Shown here in pieces: positions 16,670 to 26,945 of a stretch of DNA of 64,000 bases. The stretch comes from Bacillota bacterium (GTDB lineage Bacteria; Bacillota; Sulfobacillia; JAMCWA01). The translations under genes were made by a program, and so were the position numbers. Numbering within the stretch: position 1 is the first letter of the stretch; every line of letters begins with the position of its first letter. The stretch lies in assembly GCA_023475165.1 (NCBI GenBank), contig JAMCWA010000088.1, positions 66,298 through 130,297 of the forward strand, given 5' to 3'. Below the pieces are notes generated by a model. The model was not told the origin of the DNA, searched no databases, and worked only from the letters and a program-made list of their open reading frames with translations.

Positions 16670-17395
16670 ATGCAGGTCTTTGCAGCCATCGATCTCTACC
16701 ACGGTGAGGTGGTACGTCTCTATCAAGGGGATTTCCAACAAGAGACCCTCTATTCTTCCAACCCGGCCGAGGTGGCCAGACGCTGGGAAGCCGCCGGAGC
16801 GAGTTGGCTCCATGTGGTGGACCTGGATGGAGCCAGATCCGGCCGTCCGCAAAACATCCCGGCCCTGAGGCAAATCCTTCAGACCGTGAGGGTTCCGGTT
16901 CAAGTGGGGGGGGGGCTGCGCCGGCCGGAGGACCTCCGCCAGGTTTTCGAGCTGGGGGTGACCAGGGTCATTTTGGGAACCGCGGCTTTGGAAGGGGATT
17001 TTCTGTCGCGTTGCCTCGCCGTCTGGGGACCGGAACGGGTCCGGGCCTCTCTGGATATTAGGGATGGGAAAGTGTTCAGCGCCGGATGGCAGGAGGGAAA
17101 GGAGATCCCCCTGGCCGTGGCGACCGCACGCTTTTTGGAGGCTGGACTGAAAGAAATGATTGTGACAGACGTCGGACGGGACGGAACCCTCCAGGGGCCC
17201 AACATACCTTTGCTCCGTTTGGTGCTAGAGACGGGCATCTCCGTGATTGCGGCCGGAGGGGTTTCGTCTCTGGAGGACTTACGCAGCCTTAAGGAACTGG
17301 AACCGGAGGGGTTGACCGGGGCGATTATTGGCAAGGCCCTCTATGATGGTCGGGTCGATCTCCGGGAAGCCATTGTCACTCTCGCCGCTTCATAG
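16670..17395 (+). CDS. hisA: Phosphoribosyl-formimino-AICAR ribotide isomerase
   Basis: A 241-residue (beta/alpha)8-barrel isomerase that converts ProFAR to PRFAR. It has the family start QVFAAIDLYHGEVVRL with the catalytic Asp, QVGGGLRRPEDL and VTDVGRDGTLQGPN with the second Asp, and AAGGVSSLEDL and IIGKALYDG phosphate-binding loops. ATG 16670 is preferred over ATG 16664 because GGAGG ends only one base before the latter. A run of ten G residues at 16906-16915 encodes the VGGG of the phosphate loop and could be prone to slippage. Confidence 0.95.
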   Translation: MQVFAAIDLYHGEVVRLYQGDFQQETLYSSNPAEVARRWEAAGASWLHVVDLDGARSGRPQNIPALRQILQTVRVPVQVGGGLRRPEDLRQVFELGVTRVILGTAALEGDFLSRCLAVWGPERVRASLDIRDGKVFSAGWQEGKEIPLAVATARFLEAGLKEMIVTDVGRDGTLQGPNIPLLRLVLETGISVIAAGGVSSLEDLRSLKELEPEGLTGAIIGKALYDGRVDLREAIVTLAAS

Positions 17396-17456
17396 TAACT
17401 CTCCAACCTCCAACTTCCGGCTTCCAACCCCTGTCCTTTGAAGGAGTGGACTGAAC

Positions 17457-18218
17457 TTGCTGGCCAAAAGAGTCATCCCTTGCCTGGACGTCAAAGACGG
17501 GCGGGTGGTCAAGGGCGTTAATTTTCGGGGACTGCGCGACGCCGGGGACCCGGTGGAACTGGCCGGTCATTATGACCGGGAGGGGGCGGACGAGCTGGTC
17601 TTCCTGGATATCACCGCCTCGCGCGAGGGCAGAAAGACGATGTTGGAGATTGCCGAAAAAACGGCGGAAAGGATCTTCATCCCCTTCACCATCGGCGGTG
17701 GTATCAGTACTCTGGATGACATCGCCGCCTTGCTGCGGGCGGGGGCAGATAAGGTCTCCATTAACTCGGCCGCGGTGCGCGACCCCGACTTGATCCGCCG
17801 GGCCGCCGACCGCTTCGGGAGCCAGTGTATTGTCGTGGCCATTGACGCCCGGCGCCGGGGCAACCCGGTCTCCTGGGAGGTCTACACCCACGGAGGGAGT
17901 ATACCGGCGGGCCTCGATGCGATCCAATGGGCGGTGAAGGCGGAAGGTTTGGGAGCGGGGGAGATCCTCTTGACCAGCATGGATGCCGATGGTACCACCG
18001 GGGGGTACGATATCGAACTTACCCGCCGGGTGGCCGAGGGGGCCGGGATTCCCGTCATCGCCTCCGGCGGGGCCGGCGGTCCCGCCGACATGGCCAGGGT
18101 CTTACAAGATGGCCGGGCGGACGCGGCCCTGGCGGCCTCCCTTTTCCATTATGGGTGGTACTCGCTGTTGGAAGTGAAAAGGGACCTGGCGCGAAGGGGG
18201 ATAAGGGTCAGGTTATGA
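17457..18218 (+). CDS. hisF: Imidazole glycerol phosphate synthase cyclase subunit
   Basis: A 253-residue (beta/alpha)8-barrel partner of HisH; it uses ammonia from HisH to close the imidazole ring. Signatures: [19 protein letters not shown] with catalytic Asp11, [34 protein letters not shown] with the second catalytic Asp, and IASGGAG. The length is standard. The start is TTG 17457 with AAGGAG about 11 nt upstream. A 340-base gap filled by a family B element separates it from hisIE. Confidence 0.97.
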   Translation: MLAKRVIPCLDVKDGRVVKGVNFRGLRDAGDPVELAGHYDREGADELVFLDITASREGRKTMLEIAEKTAERIFIPFTIGGGISTLDDIAALLRAGADKVSINSAAVRDPDLIRRAADRFGSQCIVVAIDARRRGNPVSWEVYTHGGSIPAGLDAIQWAVKAEGLGAGEILLTSMDADGTTGGYDIELTRRVAEGAGIPVIASGGAGGPADMARVLQDGRADAALAASLFHYGWYSLLEVKRDLARRGIRVRL

Positions 18219-18261
18219 TATCCTTGCCAGATGCCCATACCGCCCTTAACGGCCCCACGAA

Positions 18262-18522
18262 GGAATGAAACAGCAGCAGTATGGCGACGCTCGGGCGTTG
18301 CCGGCGGAGCGCTTTCACCGAGATAGGCACCGTATCCGGCGAAACGAGGCCCGAAGTATGGACGACGACGTGGATGTCGTCGAGCGGCGATCTCTATGGA
18401 CGGAGAGTTGGCCGCGGTGCCGGACGGAGGGCTGAAGCTGAGGCGCGATACGGTCGGCGCAGGTGATCCAAAGCGAGGACGGCAACGCCCGAGCGTCGCC
18501 CTGGCAGTAGCTGGTTCGTTCC
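18262..18522 (+). repeat. Family B palindromic element, complete copy inside the his operon
   Basis: A 261-bp element between hisF and hisIE. Perfect 20-bp inverted repeats GGCGACGCTCGGGCGTTGCC (18283-18302) and its complement (18481-18500) are extended outward with imperfect matches (GGAATGAAACAGC at the left, complement GGAACGAACCAGC at the right). The interior has a short palindrome (GACGACGTGGATGTCGTC) and no credible gene. Partial copies lie at 40447, 53287, 55416, 57211 and 59821. Confidence 0.8.
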
Positions 18523-18558
18523 AATGTAGTAACACTTCGTTGATGGGAGGAATCCTTC

Positions 18559-19323
18559 TTGACTCTGGCTAGCGACCTATCGAGATTAGAATTTGGGGAT
18601 CAGGGTCTTATCCCGGCCATCATCCAGGACGCCAGGAGCGGGGATGTCCTAACCCTGGCTTACATGAATCAGGAGTCTCTGGAAAGGACCCTGGAGACGG
18701 GCTATACCTGGTTCTGGAGCCGGTCGCGCGGCCAGCTCTGGAACAAGGGGGCGACCTCAGGCCATGTCCAAAGGGTGCGCCGGATCCAGTATGATTGTGA
18801 CGCCGACGCTCTGTTGGTAAAGGTAGATCAGTCCGGGTTGGCTTGCCACAAGGGCTTCTGGTCCTGCTTTCACCATGACCTTTTCGCCAGTGACGCCAGC
18901 CCCCGGCCAGCCCCGGTCGGTCCCGATGATGACGATAGGGAGTATGGTTCTGTCCCGTCTAGCGTCCCCTCTACGGATCAAGATCAGCGCCTCTCTGGCC
19001 CCCCCTCCGACATCCTTCAGGAGATCGCCGCCGTCCTTCATTCCCGTCGGACCCAGCCGCAAGAGGGGTCATACACTTCGAATCTGTTTTTGACCGGGCT
19101 TGACCGCATCTTGAAGAAGGTGGGGGAAGAGGCCGGCGAGGTGATCATCGCGGCCAAGAACGCCAGACGAGAAGAGATCACTTGGGAAATGGCCGATCTA
19201 TGGTTTCATACCCTCATGGTCCTGGAGTACCTGGGGATCGGCTTGGAGGAGGTGCTGGCGGTTCTACGGGAAAGACGGCAAAAGTCGGCCCCAGGCGGTC
19301 ACTTGGAAGCCAATCATTCTTGA
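18559..19323 (+). CDS. hisIE: Bifunctional phosphoribosyl-AMP cyclohydrolase / phosphoribosyl-ATP pyrophosphatase
   Basis: A 254-residue HisIE. The N-terminal HisI cyclohydrolase (about 1-115) has [43 protein letters not shown] and the CHKGFWSCF cysteines that bind zinc. The C-terminal HisE pyrophosphatase (about 155-240) has [16 protein letters not shown] and WEMADLWFH, the metal-binding EExxE helix. Between them is a Pro/Asp/Ser-rich stretch of some 40 residues, longer than usual. It acts on steps 2 and 3 of the pathway. The start is TTG 18559 with GGGAGG upstream. Confidence 0.96.
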   Translation: MTLASDLSRLEFGDQGLIPAIIQDARSGDVLTLAYMNQESLERTLETGYTWFWSRSRGQLWNKGATSGHVQRVRRIQYDCDADALLVKVDQSGLACHKGFWSCFHHDLFASDASPRPAPVGPDDDDREYGSVPSSVPSTDQDQRLSGPPSDILQEIAAVLHSRRTQPQEGSYTSNLFLTGLDRILKKVGEEAGEVIIAAKNARREEITWEMADLWFHTLMVLEYLGIGLEEVLAVLRERRQKSAPGGHLEANHS

Positions 19324-19355
19324 GCCTCATATAACGCCGCCAACATCCCACCCCA

Positions 19356-19384
19356 TACCATCGGTCCTCCGCTTCTGGTATAAT
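19356..19384 (+). promoter_or_regulatory. Putative extended -10 promoter of the sensor kinase
   Basis: TCTGGTATAAT gives a TG-extended perfect -10 (19379-19384); there is no good -35. It lies just beyond the hisIE stop. Confidence 0.45.
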
Positions 19385-19512
19385 GTTGAAGGGACAGGCC
19401 TTCAGATCAAGGCGAGAAACAGGCAATCGGCTTTTCCCCCTTCTGAATTGGCCTTTTGGCAGTCAACAGGCGACACTTTGCCCTTATCCTTCAACTCTTG
19501 GCAGGTGTGGTC

Positions 19513-22500
19513 ATGGACCAACCGCTACGACCCATGAAGATCTTTGCCTTTCTGATCGGACTGGTCGGGGTCGTGCTGACCTCCCGTCATCTCTTTTATC
19601 TTGACCCGGAGTTGGAAGAGGAGGCCTTCCTGCTGGGCCTGGCCATTGCCCTGGCCGAGGGGCGACCGGCCATTACTTATGCCAGTCAGGTGCTGTCCTT
19701 GGGCAGTGTTATTACCCTGGCTGCCCTTTTTCTCTTCGGCCTTCCGGTTGCTGTTGCGGCCCAGCTTTTGGGACAGTTGCTGCATGGCCTGGCCAGAGGA
19801 GTAAGCCACTATACCCTGCTGTTCAATCTGGGACAGGGGAACCTGGCCACCGTGTCTGCCGGCCTCTTTTCCCTGTTCCTGCCGGACCTGAGCTGGCGGC
19901 CTGAAATACATGGGCTTTTGGCTCACCTGGGGAGTGGCATAATCTTTTATGCTGTCAAGGACTGGGTTGGTCGGACGCTTCAGTCCCTATATGAAGGGAA
20001 TGGACTGGCGGGGCGCGGGGAGCCGTGGACCGGACCCGCGATCCTCACCCATGCTGCGGAAATTGGGTTGGCCTTGGTTCTCAAGCAGGTCTACCCTTCC
20101 TTAGGCTGGCCCAGTTTTCTGGTCTTGCTGGGGGCCGTGATCCTTCAGCCTGTTGTTGGCGCCAAAATACGAGAGGTCCGGGAAAGGCGGGTCGTCGACC
20201 GCCTCATTGGACTGGCCTTACGGCAGTCAGAGCTTCTCGCCATCCAGAAAAGCCTCGAGTTGGCTACGACCCTGGCTGAGAGGTCGGGACTGGAATCAGC
20301 CGAAGTCAGGCAGCTTCGCTATGCCGTCCTCTTTCGCTGGGTCGGTCTGAACCGGCTTACCAAGCAGCTGGCCCAGGTCGTCAGACCGTTGAAAAGGAGT
20401 GAGTGGGAGAGGATCAAGGAGCACCCCCTGAAAGGGTTCCGGGTCATCTCAGGAGTACGATCCCTGGTCGGGGTAGCCCGAATCCTTCGCCACCACCACG
20501 AGCGTTTTGCCGGAGGCGGTTATCCCGATGGTCTGCGGGGCGAGGAGATCCCCGTTGCTTCGCGTATCCTGAGTTTGGTGGAGGCCTATGAGGCCATGAC
20601 CTGCTACCGGGGATACCGGGCGCGCTCCTTGAGCCACGAAGAGGCCTTAAAGGAGTTGGAGAGGGAAGCTGGCCAGCAGTTTGACCCGGCCCTGGTCAGG
20701 GCTTTCTCTGAGGTGGCGGGTGAGGTTGTGCACCGCACCAGCGACGACAGGCAGGCCCAGAATGAATTGAACCAAACGATCCTCCGCCTGAGGCAATACG
20801 TATCCACCCCGGTGGAGAAACAGCCGTGGGACGGCAAGACCGTCTCCGAGTCTCCTCTGAACCTCTTAGAAGAGATTCAGCGTAAGGTCACCGGGGTCAT
20901 GGCCCTGCATGACTTGAGCCGCATAGTCAATGCCAGCCTAAGCCTGGAGAAGGTCATCAACACCGTCCTGCGGACGGCGGGGCGAACTTTGCACGGCCGG
21001 GCGGCCTTACTGCTGCTGGAGGAAAGCCAGGACAGTCTTGAGGTCTATGAGGTCAACCGGTACGAACCGGTTCGGCGGGTTGACCTGGGGCAGAACCCCT
21101 CCTCCCGCTCGGTACTCGAAAAGAAACCCGTCGTCCTGCTGGGCGAGAACGTTCTGCGAGATTTGGGCCACCCTCCCGTGGGAGCCTTCCTATCGGTCCC
21201 TTTGCTGATGGGGGGGAGGGCCATTGGAGCTCTCGAGGTAAGGCGTTTCAGGTCGGCCCCCTTTCTCCAGGAAGAGATTAGTCTCCTGTCGGTCATTGCC
21301 AGCCAGGCTGCCCTGGCCCTGGAGAATGCCCGCCTGTTCCGCCAGTTGGAGTCGCAACTGGCTGAGATCAGCGAGCTCAAGGCTTTCAACGATCTGGTGA
21401 TCCAGAACGTTTCTCACGCTATCCTGGTGGTGGGAAACGACGGTTGGGTGCGCTTGGCCAACCCGGCGGCGATCAACGCGTATCGGGATCTGGGCTTTGA
21501 GGCCTCAGACCTGCTGACCCAGCCCTATGCCGAGTTCATTCGCGCCGCTGGCTGGAGAAGTCACCTTCTGGAGACGCTGCATAGCGGGCAGCCCTTGTCT
21601 GTGCAGAATTCTCACGTTTGGGGCCCGGCTCATTCTGCCATCTGGGAAACCAGGACCGCACCGCTGCGAGATTCCTCCGGCCGCCAGGTGGGAGCCCTGG
21701 CCTTTTTCAAGGATGTTACCCGGCAACGTCAGTTGGAACAACAGATGCTTCGGACGGAAAAACTGGCGGCTGTCGGCGAATTGGCCGCCGGAGCCGCCCA
21801 CGAAATCAGGAACCCCCTGACGGCCATCCGTGGCTTCGTTCAGCTCTTGCAGAGCTTGGAGGGGCCAGCGGGGATCGCGGTGTCAGCTGAGCAGGAGCCT
21901 CCGGCTGAAAGAACCGCCGCACAAGAGGAGCCCTCAAGCGGAAGCGTTACAACTGAACCGCAACCACTGGCCCCAGAGACAGGTCGGCCGGAACAAGTCC
22001 GGTCTGTGACCCCCATTCAGGAATATCTGGCGGTGATCCAGGAGGAGATCGATCATATTGACAGAATACTTGGGGAGATGTTGGTCCTGGCCAAGCCCTC
22101 CCGACCCCTGCGAGAAGAGATCAAGCTGGCCGATCTGATATCTGAGACCTGCTGGCTGGTACGGGGCAAGGCCAACGCGCAAGGAGTTGCCTTGAAAGAA
22201 GGTCTGCCTCGTGACCTACCCCCTGTGCAGGGCGACCGACAGCTCTTGAAGCAAGCCTTCCTGAATATCTTCACCAATGCCTTGCAGGCCATGCCGCAAG
22301 GAGGGGAACTACGGGTAATAGTGGAAGAAGATCGCCCTGGTCAACGACTGGTGGTTCGGGTCCAGGATACCGGGGTTGGGATTCCGACGGAGAATCTGGA
22401 GCGTATCTTCGCCCCCTTCTTTACCACCCGGGAGAGCGGCACCGGGCTGGGACTTCCCATCAGCCAGAACATCATTGGTAGCCATGGTGGGACCATTGAG

Positions 22501-22581
22501 GTAGAGAGTTGCCTGGGTCAGGGAACGAACTTCACGGTGACGCTACCCGTCAACTACTGGAGCGACCGGGAGGAAAAATGA
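19513..22581 (+). CDS. Membrane-bound sensor histidine kinase with HD-GYP-like, GAF and PAS domains
   Basis: About 1022 residues. Several N-terminal membrane helices (about 1-210) precede an HD-GYP-like domain (about 230-400) that retains HHERFAGGGYPDGL and EAYEAMTCYRGYR but has RW where the catalytic His-Asp pair should be (LFRWVGLNRL), so it is probably inactive as a phosphodiesterase. A GAF domain (about 460-640), a PAS domain and a kinase core follow: H-box AAHEIRNPLTAI, N-box NIFTNALQAM, DTGVGIP, FAPFFTTR and GTGLGLPIS. About 60 Pro/Glu-rich residues split the dimerisation helices. ATG 19513 (SD AGGTG) is chosen; an in-frame TTG at 19456 would add 19 residues. No response regulator is adjacent. 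Its stop overlaps the pcrA start (ATGA). Confidence 0.9.
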   Translation: MDQPLRPMKIFAFLIGLVGVVLTSRHLFYLDPELEEEAFLLGLAIALAEGRPAITYASQVLSLGSVITLAALFLFGLPVAVAAQLLGQLLHGLARGVSHYTLLFNLGQGNLATVSAGLFSLFLPDLSWRPEIHGLLAHLGSGIIFYAVKDWVGRTLQSLYEGNGLAGRGEPWTGPAILTHAAEIGLALVLKQVYPSLGWPSFLVLLGAVILQPVVGAKIREVRERRVVDRLIGLALRQSELLAIQKSLELATTLAERSGLESAEVRQLRYAVLFRWVGLNRLTKQLAQVVRPLKRSEWERIKEHPLKGFRVISGVRSLVGVARILRHHHERFAGGGYPDGLRGEEIPVASRILSLVEAYEAMTCYRGYRARSLSHEEALKELEREAGQQFDPALVRAFSEVAGEVVHRTSDDRQAQNELNQTILRLRQYVSTPVEKQPWDGKTVSESPLNLLEEIQRKVTGVMALHDLSRIVNASLSLEKVINTVLRTAGRTLHGRAALLLLEESQDSLEVYEVNRYEPVRRVDLGQNPSSRSVLEKKPVVLLGENVLRDLGHPPVGAFLSVPLLMGGRAIGALEVRRFRSAPFLQEEISLLSVIASQAALALENARLFRQLESQLAEISELKAFNDLVIQNVSHAILVVGNDGWVRLANPAAINAYRDLGFEASDLLTQPYAEFIRAAGWRSHLLETLHSGQPLSVQNSHVWGPAHSAIWETRTAPLRDSSGRQVGALAFFKDVTRQRQLEQQMLRTEKLAAVGELAAGAAHEIRNPLTAIRGFVQLLQSLEGPAGIAVSAEQEPPAERTAAQEEPSSGSVTTEPQPLAPETGRPEQVRSVTPIQEYLAVIQEEIDHIDRILGEMLVLAKPSRPLREEIKLADLISETCWLVRGKANAQGVALKEGLPRDLPPVQGDRQLLKQAFLNIFTNALQAMPQGGELRVIVEEDRPGQRLVVRVQDTGVGIPTENLERIFAPFFTTRESGTGLGLPISQNIIGSHGGTIEVESCLGQGTNFTVTLPVNYWSDREEK

Positions 22582-24737
22582 GTATTCTTGATCAGCTAAA
22601 CCCACAACAAAGACAGGCTGTGACCATCAAACGGGGCCCGGCCCTGATTTTGGCCGGGGCGGGGAGCGGTAAGACCAGGGTTTTGACCTATCGCATTGCC
22701 TACCTTTTGGAACAGGGCGCTGACCCTTTTCACATCCTGGCCATCACCTTTACCAATAAGGCCGCAGCGGAGATGAAGGAGCGGGTTAAGGTTTTGGTGG
22801 GCCACCGGGCCGAACCGATGTGGATTAGCACCTTTCACTCCGCCTGTGTCCGCACCCTGCGCCGGGACGGGGCGCGGATCGGTTATCCGCCGGGGTTCTC
22901 CATCTATGATGCCTCCGACCAACAGACCCTGATCAAGGAATGCCTGAAGGAGGCCGCCCTTTCGGAAAAGCAGTATCCGCCAGCGGCGATCCTGGGTGCC
23001 ATCGGCCGGGCCAAGGATAAGATGTTGGAACCGGCGGCCTTTCAGGCCAGGGCCAGGACTTTCTACGACAGCAAGGTGGGTGAGCTGTACCAATGCTACC
23101 AGAAGCGTCTCAGGCAAAATAACGCCCTGGATTTTGACGACTTGCTTATCCAGACCGTCCGGCTCTTACAGGATAACCCCGACCTGGCCGAGTACTACCA
23201 GGGGCGTTTTCAGCACATCTTAGTGGACGAATACCAGGACACCAACTACCCCCAGTACCTTCTGGTCAATCTCTTGGCCAGGAGACATCGAAATCTCTTT
23301 GTGGTTGGCGATGACGACCAGTGTATATATCTCTGGCGGGGGGCCGAGCCGGCCAACATCCTCAATTTTGAGGCCGATTACCCGGAGGCGACAGTCATCA
23401 AACTCGAACAGAACTACCGCTCGACCCCGCAGATCCTGGGAGCAGCCAACCATGTCATCAAGCACAACCTGGGACGCAAGGGCAAGGTGCTCTGGACAGA
23501 TCGGGGTAACGGGGAGAAGGTCGTCGCTTTTGCCGGCGAGGATGAATTTGAAGAGGCCTATTTCCTGGCACGGGAGATCGAATACCTGCGGTCTGTGTAT
23601 AACTTCACTGACTTTGCCGTCCTTTACCGGACCCATGCCCAGTCACGGGTCTTGGAGGAGGTCTTTGTCCGGCGACAAATCCCCTATCACATTGTGGGCG
23701 GCCTCAAGTTCTATGAGCGGAAGGAGATCAAGGATATCCTCGCTTATTTGCGGCTTCTCCTAAACCCACGGGATGTCTTAAGCTTTCGCCGGGCGGCTAA
23801 TCTCCGGAGGGGGCTGGGAGAGGTAACCATATTCAGGGTGGAATCCTTCGCCATGACCGAGGGGCTTACCTTGATCCAGGCGGGGCTGAAAGGGAAGGAG
23901 ATCCCGGGAATTCGGGGTCGGGCGGCGGAAGGGCTGGTAGCCTTCGCGCAGTTGATGGAGGTTCTACGGCAAAAGGCGGAATCTCTCCCGGCGGCCGAAC
24001 TTATTCCGGAGGTGATCCGCTCCACCGGGTACGACGAGGTCCTGCGGGAGGGTACTGAGACGGAATACCAGACCAGGCGGGAGAACCTTGCGGAATTAGT
24101 GGCGGTGGCCTCGGAGAAGGGGCCGGAGAGAAAGGATGCTACCCTGGAGGAGTTCTTGGCCCGCGTCAGCCTCTTCACCGATATTGACCGTTACGATGAA
24201 GATAAAAATGCCGTCACCATGATGACGTTACATTCGGCCAAGGGATTGGAATTCCCCGTGGTTTTCCTGGTAGGAATGGAAGAAGGCGTATTTCCGCACA
24301 GCCGTTCACTGGATCAGCAGGAGGAACTGGAGGAGGAAAGGCGCCTCTGCTACGTGGGGATGACTCGCGCCCGGGAGAGGCTCTATATGACTTGGGCCAG
24401 AGCCAGAAATCTCTACGGTGGCCCTATGGTCAGGCCCCCCTCCCGGTTTCTTCTGGAGATCGACCCTGCCTACCTGCAGGGGGATCTACCTGTGATGGAC
24501 TACCGGCCGGAGGGCTCGGCCAAGGGTCTTCGGGGGGATTTGGCGGAGGAGCCCACCGCCCATAACTCCGGGTTTCTTCCAGGAGAGCAAGCCCTTCACC
24601 CCAAGTGGGGTCTGGGGACGGTGGTTTCTGTGAAAGGGACAGGGGAGGAGGCTCAGGTCACCCTGGCTTTCCCCGGGATGGGCCTGAAGACAGTCATGGC
24701 CGGGTACGCCCGGTTGGAAAAGGCAGAGAAAGTCTGA
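22578..24737 (+). CDS. pcrA: ATP-dependent DNA helicase PcrA/UvrD family
   Basis: A 719-residue superfamily 1A 3'-5' helicase for repair and plasmid/rolling-circle replication. Helicase motifs in order: Q-motif LNPQQRQAV, Walker A AGAGSGKTRVLTYR, Ia TFTNKAAAEM, II VDEYQDTN, III VVGDDDQCIYLWRGA, IV LEQNYRSTPQIL, V TLHSAKGLEFPVVF and VI YVGMTRARERLY. A C-terminal Tudor-like segment (HPKWGLGTVV) matches PcrA. The start ATG 22578 has GGGAGG upstream and overlaps the kinase stop, so the two genes are translationally coupled. ligA follows 18 nt later, a common pcrA-ligA order. Confidence 0.97.
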   Translation: MSILDQLNPQQRQAVTIKRGPALILAGAGSGKTRVLTYRIAYLLEQGADPFHILAITFTNKAAAEMKERVKVLVGHRAEPMWISTFHSACVRTLRRDGARIGYPPGFSIYDASDQQTLIKECLKEAALSEKQYPPAAILGAIGRAKDKMLEPAAFQARARTFYDSKVGELYQCYQKRLRQNNALDFDDLLIQTVRLLQDNPDLAEYYQGRFQHILVDEYQDTNYPQYLLVNLLARRHRNLFVVGDDDQCIYLWRGAEPANILNFEADYPEATVIKLEQNYRSTPQILGAANHVIKHNLGRKGKVLWTDRGNGEKVVAFAGEDEFEEAYFLAREIEYLRSVYNFTDFAVLYRTHAQSRVLEEVFVRRQIPYHIVGGLKFYERKEIKDILAYLRLLLNPRDVLSFRRAANLRRGLGEVTIFRVESFAMTEGLTLIQAGLKGKEIPGIRGRAAEGLVAFAQLMEVLRQKAESLPAAELIPEVIRSTGYDEVLREGTETEYQTRRENLAELVAVASEKGPERKDATLEEFLARVSLFTDIDRYDEDKNAVTMMTLHSAKGLEFPVVFLVGMEEGVFPHSRSLDQQEELEEERRLCYVGMTRARERLYMTWARARNLYGGPMVRPPSRFLLEIDPAYLQGDLPVMDYRPEGSAKGLRGDLAEEPTAHNSGFLPGEQALHPKWGLGTVVSVKGTGEEAQVTLAFPGMGLKTVMAGYARLEKAEKV

Positions 24738-26882
<2,145 letters not shown>

Positions 26883-26899
26883 GTCAGCAGGGTGGCGCC

Positions 26900-26945
26900 G
26901 GGCGGGCTAACCACTCAAAGCGCAGCTCGTCAGCAGTCTCCCAGG
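26900..26945 (-). repeat. Family A flanking module (M1) overlapping the S9 peptidase 3' end
   Basis: On the minus strand GGGAGACTGCTGACGAGCTG then CGCTTTGAGTGGTTAGC matches M1 at 8103 and 35269. Its first bases encode the last residues (GDC) and stop codon of the peptidase. Confidence 0.6.
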
